From Plantago ovata (Eukaryota; Streptophyta; Magnoliopsida; Lamiales; Plantaginaceae): a stretch of 64,000 bases of DNA. The notes under the pieces were generated by a model that searched no databases, was not told where the DNA came from, and saw only the letters and a list, made by a program, of their open reading frames with translations. The translations under genes were made by a program, and so were the position numbers. Each line of letters begins with the position of its first letter. The first letter of the stretch is position 1. The DNA is taken from NCBI GenBank assembly GCA_028274465.1, contig CM051456.1, forward strand, positions 121,598,880 through 121,662,879. Reading direction: 5' to 3'. Shown in pieces: positions 1 to 13,707 of this stretch.

Positions 1-2497
<2,497 letters not shown>

Positions 2498-2505
2498 TCA
2501 AAATC

Positions 2506-3041
2506 CAGGGCCGTCTATAAGGTAGGGTGTGCAGTGAGCCCGATTGAACAGGGACTCCGATTTTTGGGGTCTCTAATTTATGATCAATTAATTCAATACA
2601 TATGTTTTGAATTCAGAAAACATGAATTTTATATTAAATATCATGAAATATCAATCCAAACAATTACACCTACTGTCCCAATTAATACTATACGTTTATT
2701 TTTTGCACAATTTTTTTTTAAGATAGTGTATAATATAATTTGTTTGATTGTGCTATTTATTCTTAAATGTGACGTAGGGTTCATGATGACAAAAGTGAAT
2801 AATTTAAGTGAGGTTCACAATAAAGAACATACAAATTAGATTGTGAGCTAGTTTAAATATAACAATTTGAGTGGGGCATATCAAGATGAAAAATATAAAA
2901 ATGATGTGACGGAAGAATATTGTGGAATAAAAACATATTAGAAGAATAAAAATAACAATCGTAATGATATTGTTTTATTTTATTAAAGTCCTCATAGATG
3001 AAATTTTGCACAGGGTCTCCGAAATCTCCGAGACGGCCCTG
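2506..3041. mobile_element. Non-autonomous hAT-type element with perfect 8-bp TSD
   Basis: A 536-bp element begins CAGGGCCGTCT and ends AGACGGCCCTG, an 11-bp perfect terminal inverted repeat with weaker complementarity further in. It is flanked on both sides by the identical 8-bp direct repeat TCAAAATC (2498-2505 and 3042-3049), the target duplication length of hAT transposons. No transposase is encoded; the 121-codon open frame inside (2474-2839) has no recognisable domain. The near-identical ends and perfect duplication suggest a fairly recent insertion. Confidence 0.88.
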
Positions 3042-3049
3042 TCAAAATC

Positions 3050-3489
3050 CCAAACTACGACATCTTTTGATCTTACAGAGAATACAAATAAAATTTCTGA
3101 AATTTGAGATTAGGATCATTGAAATAAGTAATGGAGGATTAGTTGATATAATTAGGTAAACCATCTATGTAAATCCATATTTGTATCTTGGTTTCTTACG
3201 TATACGGACGTTTTTATGTTATATCAACGAGATGTGTTGTTGATAAATTAATGATACACATTCAATAATAATAAGATCTTCAACCCATAATGATCCACAT
3301 GTGGATTTAGAGGGATCATTGATCTTACCTTCTCACGTAGATGTGAATTTCAGAGTGGATAGTGAGAGGTATGATCAACAATCTCCCAAATTCTAATAAT
3401 CTCACATGGTTTACTACTTACCTCTAACCTTGATCTACTCAAGAATAAACTCTATGGCTTTAGTTTAGAATAACTCAGGAGAGCATTAT
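3050..3489. other. Intergenic DNA, no gene seen
   Basis: AT-rich sequence between the hAT element and the GT47 relic. I see no coding frame, RNA gene or repeat that I can support. Confidence 0.4.
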
Positions 3490-4206
3490 ACATGTTCAAG
3501 TTATGTTCAACAGTTCCAAAAACCAAGTGAAACTTAAACCGATTCGATAGCTTCTTTGATGCTAACTAGGAAGTTTCAGATGAACCTTTCTCCATATGTA
3601 AATTGACAGCTCGGTGCGGAGCAATGCCACCCTGGGGCGGGAACAATAATTACAGGGGGTTCATCAACCTAGCTAATCGATCTAGGAGTTTTTACATACA
3701 TATAATATAAGATAAGAGAAGGTTGCAACTTGCAAAAGAGTTGGCAAAATGTAAGACACCATATTCACTGGGTTGGTTATACCACTTCCAACGTTTGACA
3801 AAAGATCTGCTACCATATTGCATCATTCCCGATAAACAAAAACGTAAGTAGCTTCCGGTGCTGAATGCGTTGAAGCTTCCTTGTAATCTCCTGTGTCTCA
3901 TGAAAGAACCCCATGGGGTGGGACGTTAATTAGCTATGTTTCTGCTAAACACATCCTTCTGTTCGCTTGAGTAACTGTTGAGATGACTCACAAGCCAATT
4001 CGGCTTCAGAATCAGAGCACATCACTCACTGCTACAAATGCAAAAAAAAAAAAAAAAGTCTGCATGAGGTGAGTGTAAACAGAACTCGGAATGTCCTCAC
4101 TCCTCATTAGTCCTTTTCTTATTGTGTGTTCTTTTCCGGTTGCATTAGGGAATCCTTCTTCCATGATAACTCCTGTTGGTCCATTTACCAGCAAATCCCA
4201 CAACAT
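3490..4206 (-). pseudogene. GT47 exostosin last-exon relic (third copy)
   Basis: Reverse-strand remnant of the last exon and 3' flank of the same GT47 gene found at 8.7-10.6 and 13.7-16.3 kb. Recognisable pieces are WDLLVNGPTGVIMEEGFPNA near 4140-4206, FVAVSDVL near 4012-4040 and the flank near 3490-3620 that matches the DNA downstream of the other two copies. About 170 bp of coding sequence between these pieces is missing or scrambled, a poly-A tract of 15 interrupts it, and several frameshifts are present. No exons 1-2 are visible, so this is a truncated dead copy. It shows that the locus has held at least three GT47 copies. Confidence 0.75.
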
Positions 4207-4239
4207 GAGTAAATTCTGTGATGGGAGATCGATCTAGTT

Positions 4240-4636
4240 GCATTTTTAGTCCTTTTCGATTTGGTCAAGCGATCGAAAGTCTCTTTGCAGTTTTGATCTC
4301 TGTGACTGTGTATTTAATATTTATACATATATCGGTTTAAAATTAAGTGTATATATGTTCTTATCTGTTTTTTTTTTTTTTTTAATTTTTAAATGTGAAA
4401 AATCAGCTCAACTTCCATGGAAGCTGAAACAGAGCAGGCGAGCAGGCGTTTCATCTAACAGAAACAGAGCAGTGATTCTGGGTTGGATTAATCAACAAAC
4501 GCGTACCTTTTTCAAAGACTTAATCATGCAGAGATTGGATCGAATTAACACAAAAAATTATGCCTCATGCACATGTTCTATGACTCTTTGCTCAAGTAGT
4601 ACAATAACGTGATGATAAATAAAAGGATAAAGATCT
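4240..4636. other. Intergenic DNA, no gene seen
   Basis: Contains a poly-T tract near 4370 and an 85-codon open frame (4355-4612) without any recognisable domain. No supportable feature. Confidence 0.4.
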
Positions 4637-5000
4637 CCTGATGTAGTACTCATAATAATAACACGATAAAATTAAGGAATACTAAAATATACTGGGTCTC
4701 GGAATCAAAAGATATGCAAGATATGAATACCTACTAGTCTGATATCAAACTGATGATCCATATGAATACCTACTACATTTGAAACAGCATTCAAGTTAAG
4801 TGAAGTAAGTACTTAAAGTTAATCATCATTAGAAACTTCTTGCACATATAAATAAAAAATGCTCTTTTAAAAGCTGAATCATCAATCATCATGTATATAA
4901 ATCGGGTTAACGGATCATAATTGCAGTAAAACTTTTGTTAAATCAATACTCGATGACACTAATAATTTGTCAAATATTAATGATTTAGGATCAGTTCAAA
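4637..5000 (+). repeat. Long inverted repeat, left arm
   Basis: About 360 bp that reads, in reverse complement, as the segment 12190-12550. Shared landmarks include cccagtatattttagtatt, ttgaatgctgtttca and caaattattagt in the same order and opposite orientation. The right arm ends exactly where the duplicated apyrase/GT47 block begins, so this is probably a mark of the rearrangement that built the locus. Identity is roughly 75-80 percent by eye with small indels, so it is not recent. Confidence 0.8.
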
Positions 5001-5240
5001 TTTACATCTTAATCTATATTTTTACATCATAGTGTATGTAAAGTTGTAAAGTGATCGATCACTGGTTATTACACGTAACTATAAATTAATCATAATTACT
5101 ATGACAAAAAATCACACACACTATCCACTTTAAAATTCAGAGAGTATTGTACCAAGTAAAAAATTATACGCTTGTCCTTTTGCTGAATTTCAAATACATT
5201 GATATTGTTTTTAATCTCCCATTTTCATTCAAAATTTGTA

Positions 5241-5534
5241 CTCCCTCCTATCTATAATATAATAGACGTTTTGAAGGTTTGAGTAAATAGCAAAATATTT
5301 GACGTTTTGGAGGCATCCATCTCTTGATTCCATCATTTTACCTCAAATTCATGCAGCTATCTATTTTTTATTATTACTTTTGGCCATTAACAATCATAAA
5401 GAAAGTGGTATTGATTTGTTTATTATTTATTTTGTCCATTAATTATTATAAAAGTAATTGTATTAAGAGATTATTAAGTCTCCTTAAAAACTGTACATCT
5501 CCCTAAAACGTCAATTATTATTGATGGGAGGGAG
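5241..5534. mobile_element. Stowaway-like MITE
   Basis: A 294-bp element with ends CTCCCTCC... and ...GGAGGGAG, matching over about 18 bp as an inverted repeat and flanked by TA, the target duplication of Tc1/mariner Stowaway MITEs. AT-rich interior, no coding capacity. It lies about 600 bp upstream of the apyrase gene. Confidence 0.8.
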
Positions 5535-5536
5535 TA

Positions 5537-6110
5537 CGTGTTTGTTTTCCTCGTACTGCAACAACATATGTGAATATGATGTCGTTGCTTTTGCTTGCCA
5601 TGCTTCTTTCCGAGTGGATAGTCCTAGAGCTATTCCATCATACTTAACTTCATTTATGTATTGAATTTTGGTGAACATCAACCTCTAATTCTTTAAGATT
5701 ATTAACTTAAGAAGGTTCCACTAGCTGTAATTAAGAAGGCAAGGAAAGCGTGGGTTATAACTTAAACTAATGGTAGAATATAAAATTTGTTTTACAAATA
5801 TATTTTTGAATTGACATGGACAGAGCACTTGAATTAATTAAAGAATAGAGAATAATTATTTGGCCAAGGCCAAATTGAGTTGTAGACCATGTATAAGTAC
5901 TAACACAATATATCATGATCATAATCATCCTTCTTATCCTGCATTAGCTAGCTCCATTAATTGGTAATTAAGCTTTAACTAATTTCTATTATTGCTCATG
6001 CTGTCATGCACTATTACTTCTAGAATTGAAATTCTCATAGAAATCGTTAACTTGTAATAATTAAATTAAATTACTAGTACATTTGTTTGTAGCAGCTGCA
6101 GCTAAGCAAG
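5537..6110 (+). promoter_or_regulatory. Upstream region of the apyrase gene
   Basis: AT-rich 570 bp between the MITE and the apyrase start codon, expected to hold promoter and 5' UTR. TATA-like strings occur near 5910 (acaatatatcatg), but none can be fixed as the true TATA box. The 5' UTR may contain the CAGCTGCAGCTAAGCAAG just before the ATG. No motif is certain. Confidence 0.35.
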
Positions 6111-8446
6111 ATGGGGAAGAATAACGGATATTGCTGCAGTCTGGTGCATGTTGTTGCGGTGTTCATGCTCATCAGTACTACTGTAGCGCTTTCGATGGCA
6201 GAAGGGTTATCGGAAGGCTTCAACCGTAAGGTGTTGATCGGTAAGCATGCAGCGGAGGAGGAATACGCAGTGATATTTGATGCAGGAAGTACCGGGAGCA
6301 GAGCTCATGTCTTCAAGTTCGGTTCTGGTGATCTTGAACTCCATCCCATTGGTAACGAGTTCGAGTTTAACAAGAAGGTAGCTAGTGAAGTAGTATATCT
6401 TTATGCAAACATGCTATATTTGTAACCTCTAAGATTTAACCTATCATGACAGTCAACATAAGCTTACACCACTTATAAATCATTTGCAAACACGACCTAA
6501 CATAACTGTAATACTCCGTATTATTAACAGGTTAAACCGGGATTAAGCGCATATGCAGATAACCCAGCATCTGCAGCAGATTCTTTGAGAGAACTGTTAA
6601 AGGAAGCCCAGGATCTTGTTCCTGTTGGCTTGCAACCTGAGACACCCGTCATGCTCGGGGTAAAACTCATTTGTAATGTTTTTCTTCCCAGATTCGGAAA
6701 ACCACTTACACCTTGTAACTTGTAAGTATGAGTGTATCTATGTACCTTTCAGTCTAACAGCTAATGCAATTTATTGGATCAAACTACAGGCTACTGCAGG
6801 CCTGAGGCTACTGGATGGGGATGCAGCTGAAAGAATTTTACAAGCGGTATATACTTCAGTCGTCCTGATTAGTTGCAAACATGACTCTGTATTTCACTTG
6901 ATCAACAATGTTCGTTCTTATATGTTCTGTTTTACTTTTATCTTCCACTTACGTATCACATGAAACACGAATTAGGTGAGAGAACTTTTCGCGAATGGAA
7001 GCAACCTCAAATACAAGTCCGAGTGGGTATCAGTAATTGATGGGTTTCAAGAAGGCTCCTACATGTGGGTGAGTAGATAATTTCGCTAAACTTTTGTACT
7101 ACAAAGTAGTGATAATTAATTAAGTGGAGGCGAATGGCTCAAGTGGTAAGCAGGATCTTGAGTTCGAGTATCGTGAATGTAAAGAAACACAGCCGGAAAA
7201 GAGTCCTACAATGCTCAGCTGGATCAATTAAGTTGGAACCTTGTAAATTCCTTAGTAATTCTCTCATGTTATATTCTAGGTTGCTGTGAACTATCTGTTG
7301 GGAAATTTGGGAAAGGCGTACCCGAAAACAGTTGGAGTAGTTGATCTTGGAGGTGCATCAGTGCAAATGGCCTATGCAATTTCAGAGGAAAATGCTGCAG
7401 ATGCTCCATCATCAGTCACTGCAGATGATAAATACTTGGCAGAATGGAATCTTAAAGGATCTAAATATTACCTCTACACTCACAGGTATGCATAATTACT
7501 CCTCTTCTAAATACTTATAATACCTGTTCCCACATCATCAGAACATACCAGATGATGATCATAACACACTAGATGAGGACATAAACTGTGTTGCTAATAT
7601 ATGTTTTTGTATTGATAGTTATCTCAAGTATGGACTAGAGGCGTATCGTGCTCAAAACCTGGGGCGTTCTGGTCGTCGTGGAAATCCCTGTATCATCAAT
7701 GGTTACCAAGGTATAATTATGTGACTGGGATATCAAAAGATTTCCATTTCACTAGAATTTTTTGTAGTGTTTGGTGATTTACCTAATTCCTATGTGTTAA
7801 CAAAACAGGCACGTACAAGTACGCGGGAGTGGTATATAACGTGTCAACACCTTCATCTGGGAATAGTATTAGTAAGTGCCAATATTACACACGAAAAGTG
7901 CTGAACCTGGATGCCCCTTGCAAACACAAGAACTGCACGTTCAATGGTGTCTGGAACGGTGGAGGTGGAGAAGGACAGGAAAATCTCTATGTTGCAACGT
8001 CCTTTTACTACACTGCTGCCGCGGTAACACACATATTCTTCAGAAATCAACAACAATTAATTAAACAGACTGTTCCAGTCTGGATTTAACTTATGTACTG
8101 TTCTGTATGGCAGGCAAACATCGTAGATCAAAGCATAACGTCTACACAAATTCGTCCAAAAGACTACCGAAAAGCAGCAAACATTGCTTGCAACACAAAC
8201 ATAGACGATATGAGAAGGGTATTTCCATATGTAAGGGAGGAAAATATACCGTTTTTGTGCATGGATTTGATATATGAACACACACTTTTAGTGAAGGGAT
8301 TTGGGATACAAAACAACAAGAAGATAATGGTGGTGCAGAGTTTTGACTACAAAGGATCAAAGTTTGAGGCCGCTTGGGCACTTGGTGCTGCACTTGACCT
8401 CCTTTCTCCGCCTCAATTGAAGCTAGCTCTCTATCAGGCTTTTTAA
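6111..8446 (+). CDS. Apyrase (nucleoside triphosphate-diphosphatase), eight exons
   Basis: Plant GDA1/CD39-family apyrase, which hydrolyses extracellular or Golgi nucleoside tri- and diphosphates to monophosphates. Exons: 6111-6377, 6531-6659, 6790-6846, 6976-7068, 7280-7485, 7619-7710, 7809-8023, 8114-8446. All junctions are GT-AG and phases join cleanly to 463 aa, the normal length for plant apyrases. A hydrophobic N-terminal segment (about residues 10-30) looks like a signal peptide or signal anchor. The apyrase conserved regions are all visible: [16 protein letters not shown] (ACR1, about 55-70), ATAGLRLL (ACR2), [15 protein letters not shown] (ACR3), [13 protein letters not shown] (ACR4) and [14 protein letters not shown] near the end (ACR5). 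Cysteines expected for the ecto-domain are present. It converges with the GT47 copy on the other strand, 235 bp between stops. Intact and probably functional. A SINE-like insert sits in intron 4. Confidence 0.95.
7121..7232 (+). mobile_element. SINE-like, tRNA-derived segment in apyrase intron 4
   Basis: Contains TGGCTCAAGTGG, close to a pol III A box, followed by TTGAGTTCGAGTATC, close to a B box, at tRNA-like spacing. A short repeat aattaagt flanks both sides, compatible with a target duplication. There is no clear poly-A tail, so the element is old or partial. It is not a functional tRNA gene: no acceptor stem is visible. Confidence 0.45.
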
Positions 8447-8681
8447 TTTAAGGTTGTTGCTATTTGCAAGTGCAAAATAATTGAGTGCTATAGTATTTTG
8501 TTTTCAGATGATATTGCACATCCCTACGGTTTTTGTTTTACAAACGACTCTGATCATCAATAATCATCATACTTGCTCAAGTTATCTCCAATAAATCCAA
8601 AAATCAAGTGAACTTTCATAATACATGCAACTAACATTGAAGAAAATGACAATCAACAAAAAGGTAAGACAGATATCAAGT

Positions 8682-10607
8682 TCAATTACAATGACAACGT
8701 ACCGGAACTGAAACACCAGGTGGTTTTCTCCTCTCTCGAACAATAGCTTCTTTGATACCAGGTAGTTTCTGATGGACCTTTCTCCATATGTGATTCACAG
8801 CTCCATTCAATGGTGTGGGGCCAATGCCACCCGGGTGACCATTATCATAATCATAAACCGGTTGGACATTAGCTATGTTTCTGCGAAAAGTATCCTTCTG
8901 TTCACTCGAGTAACTTTTGAGATGACTCACAAGCCAATTTGGCTTCAGAGCATCACTAACTGCTACAAATACAGAAAATTCTGAGTAATCAACTATGCCT
9001 TCAAATGGGAGCTCAATGTCGTCACTGACGATTACTGGTATACAGAGACTCTGTATGGCATCAAAAGATCTGCAAGAGGTGGGCGTGTCTCCAGCTGGGT
9101 GTAAACAGAACTCTGATGTCCTCATTCCTTTTTATTGACTGTTCTTTTCCGGTTGCATTAGGGAATCCTTCTTCCATGGTAACTCCTGGTTCATTAACCA
9201 ACAGATCCCACAATTTTTCTCGAACAAGTCCACCCTAGACCAGGAAAAAGAAATCTGGAAATCTGAGATCACACAATATTTTAGACGTAAAAACAGGGGA
9301 AGAATGGCAGGAGTGCTCCGGAGCTGAGTGTAAACAAAAGCTTCAGTGAAGCTGCAGAAGTTGCTGTTAATGTTTGAAATTGAAACTGATTCTACAAAAC
9401 CAGCTTCTCTGTGATACACTACAAGGCTGATCTTATAAAGCAACATTCTTCAAGCTTTTAGCTCTTCATAGAAGCATGAGCTAAAAGGACATATGCACTA
9501 AGACAAATTTTGGGAAGATATTAACTATACAAGTAATATGCTGCATGCTTATTACTGACATAATTTAAAACGCAAATACTACTAGTACTACACAGTAATA
9601 AAACTGAATAAGGAAACTTATTCTTATTTATTTATTTATATTTATTTTGAGGCAGGGAAAATGTAGAATACTAACCCGGTGCCTATGCTTAGCTCCTTTG
9701 AAGTAAAGAAGCGTGTCCCGTTTTTTGTTTTTTGATATGTCCAGCCTAGGGAGCAAATGGGTGTATGGCACAATCACGTCTTTCAGTAACGATACATGGG
9801 TGTGATGTACAAGCATGTCAGACGAGTTACTGCCTGATGCTTTCCCGTCCAGTGCGTACCAGCCACCAAAATCCACCACAAGAAGTACAGCTGGGGCAAT
9901 CTCCTCTTTGAAGTGCCACATTGCAACAGGTCTGCCAAACAATGCTTCAAGTTTTAAGATAACCTGACAATCCAAAGGCTTGATATAAGCAACTCAAACA
10001 GAAAAAGAAGAAAAAAAGAAGGTCGAAAATTACCGGTGAGAACAAAGACATGGTCTCTACCACCAGACCGCTTCCATGCTTCAGTCTTCTTAACCAAATC
10101 AACCACTGTTCTCTGCCTCTTATAGTTCCTCATTCTCCTCAACCGCCTTTCCGAAAACGCTCTTCTTCTCCACCAGCTGCAGCTCAACGCTTAATGTCGC
10201 GAAAAACGGCACGAAACAGGATCAGCCTCCTTGTAGTCGTAAACTCTATTGGCAAAAGACCCAGTTTTGTCCTCCGCCAATAAGTCACCCAGTATCCAAT
10301 AGTCAGCACTGTACTGTTTAATAATCGGGTTCTCTGGATAAGGAAGGTTTTTGTGCAAGTGGGTCCTACTCCTCCGAATTTCGTTGTCAGCTTCGCTCCC
10401 AATGCGTTTGTCGGAGGTTAAGGACCAGTAGCGCTGCAAGAGGCCGTAGTTGAGGGATTTTGGGAGAGGTGAGATGTAGACTCTGAGGGTGGTGGTGGAG
10501 TGGAGGAGGGTAGTTTGGGGAATTTGGGTGGTGGAGTGGAGGTAGAAGATGGTTAGGGTGAGGAAGGAGACGAGTGTGATGAAAAGTGGAGGAGTTTTGG
10601 AAGCCAT
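8682..10607 (-). pseudogene. GT47 exostosin-family glycosyltransferase, frameshifted copy 1
   Basis: Reverse-strand copy of a three-exon GT47 (exostosin domain) Golgi glycosyltransferase; relatives act in cell-wall polysaccharide synthesis, but the substrate cannot be told here. Exons by homology to copy 2: about 10034-10607, 9675-9929 and 8682-9234. The N-terminus has a type II membrane anchor (FITLVSFLTLTIFYL). Four disruptions relative to copy 2 or the family: a 1-bp loss near 10215 giving an early stop, a 1-bp gain near 10127 that restores frame, loss of one C at the start of exon 2 near 9930, and an extra T near 9130 that shifts the last exon. The conserved blocks LLYFKGAKHRHR, FCLHPAGDTPTSCRSFDAIQ and GGIGPTPLNGAVNHIW remain readable in pieces. 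With four indels it is very unlikely to be functional unless the sequence is poor here. Confidence 0.85.
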
Positions 10608-10762
10608 TAGTAAGAAGAATATTTGGTGGTTTCTGAGGAGAATGTGTCTTTTTTGTTTCAGAGATACTATTTCATTGTTATATTTATATCATCATCTGAA
10701 CCTCAGAGGAGTCAGTCATATGAGGTCTTCGGAGAAACCAACGGACTAGTTTAATTTAAGTT

Positions 10763-11024
10763 ATAATTCCTCCGCAATTAGATTTTCATTTATTTTATTA
10801 ATTTTTTAAAGGTTTTATTTGACATCAAATTAATATTAAACCGTATTGACAAAATAATATTTTAACTTATATTATAAAAAAGACTAAAAGTAGAAATTTT
10901 ATATTTTTCATAATATGAATTTCAAATTACTTTTTCGATATAATTTACAAGTTATTTGAGGTCAAACGGAGGCTAAAAATTTAAAAAAACAAATAGAAAT
11001 CTAATCGCGGGACTGAGGAAGTAT
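10763..11024. mobile_element. Stowaway-like MITE
   Basis: About 260 bp with terminal inverted repeats attcctccgcaattagattt and its imperfect complement aaatctaatcgcgggactga, ending ggaagta and flanked by TA. AT-rich, non-coding. It lies just upstream of the GT47 copy 1 start. Confidence 0.75.
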
Positions 11025-11800
11025 AACACATGCTTTCCTCGCCTTTTAAGTTTAATGCAGCTAGCGGAGGAACCCAGCTTCCTAAGTTAATACACTAGTA
11101 TTAGTTAATACGAGTAATAATTATGCGATTATCTTAAACAATTAGTTAGAGTTAATGATGCATTAGCTCTCGGACTACTCACCGTAAAAGAAGCATCGCA
11201 AATTTTGGATCGTGTGCGTGTGAATTTTTATTATTGTTTTTGGAACCAGCACAATATATTAATAATACAGTAAAAATAAACAAGTACAAAATGTATAAAT
11301 AACAAAGTGCATGAGATAAGAGATGCACACCCTCCCCTAAACCAAACTAGTGAGATAACCAAATTAACACATGCACACCGCAAAACCGTTATGAACGAAA
11401 CGTTACTTGACCACTTCCGTCATCTAGTATGTCAAACTTCCTAGCAAGTTGTCAAGATTCGGGAAGTGACGAGTTGACAAACCAACTCTAGACAAGTCCA
11501 ATGGAGCGGAATATTTTTCGACGCAAGTTTAGTGGACTTAGCAAGACAAAAAATGATGTTATCCAAAGGGTTTCGGAAACAATCAGGATGATGCAAGTGA
11601 CACATGAAAAAGCTAACCACAAGCAAGAGAGAAACAATAACAACAGCCCACCCAAAAGTTTAACAGCAAAAGAAAGTACTCCCAGCAGCCTCCAAAATCA
11701 CGACTGACAGCAAAACTAAGAGGCCAACATGTAATTATTTCCAGCAATGCAGGGGAGATAAAAACCAATCAGACAAAGTATATCCCCTTTTAATCGCCCC
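11025..11800. other. Intergenic DNA, no gene seen
   Basis: Open frames of about 60-70 codons near 11441-11707 on both strands overlap each other and show no family features. The 3' part may belong to the degraded LINE that follows. Confidence 0.4.
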
Positions 11801-11801
11801 C

Positions 11802-12175
11802 TTAGCTCGCAAGTCGCAACCAATTCCAGAGATTCAGTTTAACCTGCTCCGCAACAGAAAATACCGACTGAGATTCATTCTTACAAGTAATATTATTCCG
11901 TGCTTTCCATAATCCCCATAGCGTTCCTTGTGTGATAGCAGCAACATGACTTCTACACGAACGATCACAGGACAACCAATCTCCATTAAAAACCTCCAGC
12001 AACGAAGAAACGGGGCAACAGGCTACATCTATCCACTCTGCTATACGCTTCCAGACTGAGCAGCAAATACACAGCATGATCAGCTGTTTCATCTTCGTCC
12101 ATACACAGTCTACACCTCCCATAAGTTTGATCATGAATGATACTACGTTTCTTCAAATCTCCATAAGTTTTATTA
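11802..12175 (-). mobile_element. LINE (non-LTR retrotransposon) ORF2 C-terminal fragment
   Basis: Reverse-strand fragment resembling the end of plant non-LTR retroelement polyproteins. One frame gives GRCRLCMDEDETADHA, the zinc-finger-like C-x2-C...H segment that follows the reverse transcriptase. A second frame continues with VWKRIAEWI and GTLWGLWKARNNITCKN, the typical tryptophan-rich end. A frameshift separates the two. No reverse transcriptase core, 5' end or poly-A tail is visible, so it is a dead fragment. It sits between the two apyrase/GT47 blocks. Confidence 0.7.
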
Positions 12176-12189
12176 TTTAGTCTTATCTG

Positions 12190-12550
12190 AGTATTGATGA
12201 TTAATTATCCTAAGTTAAAATTTAACAAATTATTAGTCTCATCCGAGTATTGCTTTGATGCGATTTTACTGCAATTATAACCCGTTAAGTACGATTTATT
12301 TATTTGTATTGATGATTCAGCTTTAAAAAAAACATTTATTATGTATATGTGCAAGAATTTTCTAATGATTAACTTGAATTAATGACTACTTCACTTCACT
12401 TGAATGCTGTTTCAGATGTAGTGGCTATTTATTAATCATTCATATGATCAATTTCATATCAAACTAGTAGGCATGCATATGTTTTGAGTCCGATACCCAG
12501 TATATTTTAGTATTCCGTTTATCATATTACTCGTATTATACTACTTCAGG
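12190..12550 (-). repeat. Long inverted repeat, right arm
   Basis: Reverse-complement partner of 4637-5000. It ends at the point where similarity to apyrase intron 5 starts, so it marks the left breakpoint of the second apyrase/GT47 block. No coding content. Confidence 0.8.
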
Positions 12551-12554
12551 ATAC

Positions 12555-13468
12555 TTACAATACCAGTTCCCACACATGATCAGAACACACTAGATGATGA
12601 TATCAAAACTGTGTTGCTATATATGTTTGTTGTATTGATGTAGTTATCTCAAGTATGGACTAGAGGCGTATCGTGCTCAAAACCTGGGGCGTTCTGGTCG
12701 TCGTGGAAATCCCTGTATCATCAATTGTTACCAAGGTATAATTGAGTGACTGTGGATATCAAACAATTTCCATTCCACTAGAATTTTCTGTAGTGATAAT
12801 TTACCTAATTCCTACGTGTTAACGAAATTAGGAACCAACAAGTACGCGGGAGTGGTATATAACGTGTCAACACCTTCATCCGGGAACAGTATTAGTAAGT
12901 GTCAATATTACACGCGAAAGATACTGAACCTGGATGCCCCTCGCAAACACAAGAACTGCACGTTCAATGGTGTCTGCAACGGTGGAGGTGGAGAAGGACA
13001 GGAAAATCTCTATGTTACAACGTCCTTTTACGACACTGCTGCCGCAGTAACACATATTCTTCAGAAATCAACAACAATTTATTAAACAGACTGTTCCAGT
13101 CTGGATTTAACTTATGTACTGTTCTGTATGGCAGGCAAACATCGTAGATCAAAGCATAACGTCTGCACAAATTCGTCCAAAAGACTACCAAAAAAGCAGC
13201 AAACATTGCTTGCAACACAAACATAGACGATATGAGAAGGGTATTTCCATATGTAAGGGAGGAAAACATACCGTTTTTGTGCATGGATTTGATATATGAA
13301 CACACACCATTAGTAAAGGGATTTGGGATACAAAACAACAAGAAGATAATGGTGGTGCAGAGTTTTGACTACAAAGGATCAAAGTTTGAGGCAGCTTGGG
13401 CATTTGGTGCTGCACTTGACCTCCTTTCTCCGCCTCAATTGAAGTTAGCTCTCTATCAAGCTTTTTAA
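12555..13468 (+). pseudogene. Truncated apyrase duplicate (exons 6-8 only)
   Basis: Closely matches the intact apyrase from the middle of intron 5 to the stop codon: exon 6 about 12644-12735, exon 7 about 12832-13050, exon 8 about 13135-13468. Exons 1-5, with the start, signal segment and ACR1-ACR4, are absent. Exon 8 has one extra A in a run near 13190 (ACCAAAAAAGC), which shifts frame; the rest of that exon ([34 protein letters not shown]) reads in another frame. It therefore cannot make a working apyrase. Its value is as proof that the duplication unit spans the convergent apyrase 3' end and the GT47 gene. Confidence 0.92.
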
Positions 13469-13707
13469 TTTAAGGTTGTTGCTAGTATTTTGTTTTCAGA
13501 TGATATTGCACATCCCTATGATTTTTGTTTTACAAACGACTCTGGTCATCAATCATCATACATTCTCAAGTTATTTCCAACAACTCGAAAAATCAAGTGA
13601 ACTTTCATAATACATGCAATTAGCATTTCTGAACAAGATAACGTCTGGGATTGATATAAACATTGAAGAAAATGCCAATCAACGAAAAGGTAAGATAGAT
13701 ATCAAGT

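Noticed and set aside
7131..7232. A possible tRNA gene in apyrase intron 4
   Set aside because: Boxes are imperfect and no tRNA fold is visible; treated as a SINE-like segment.
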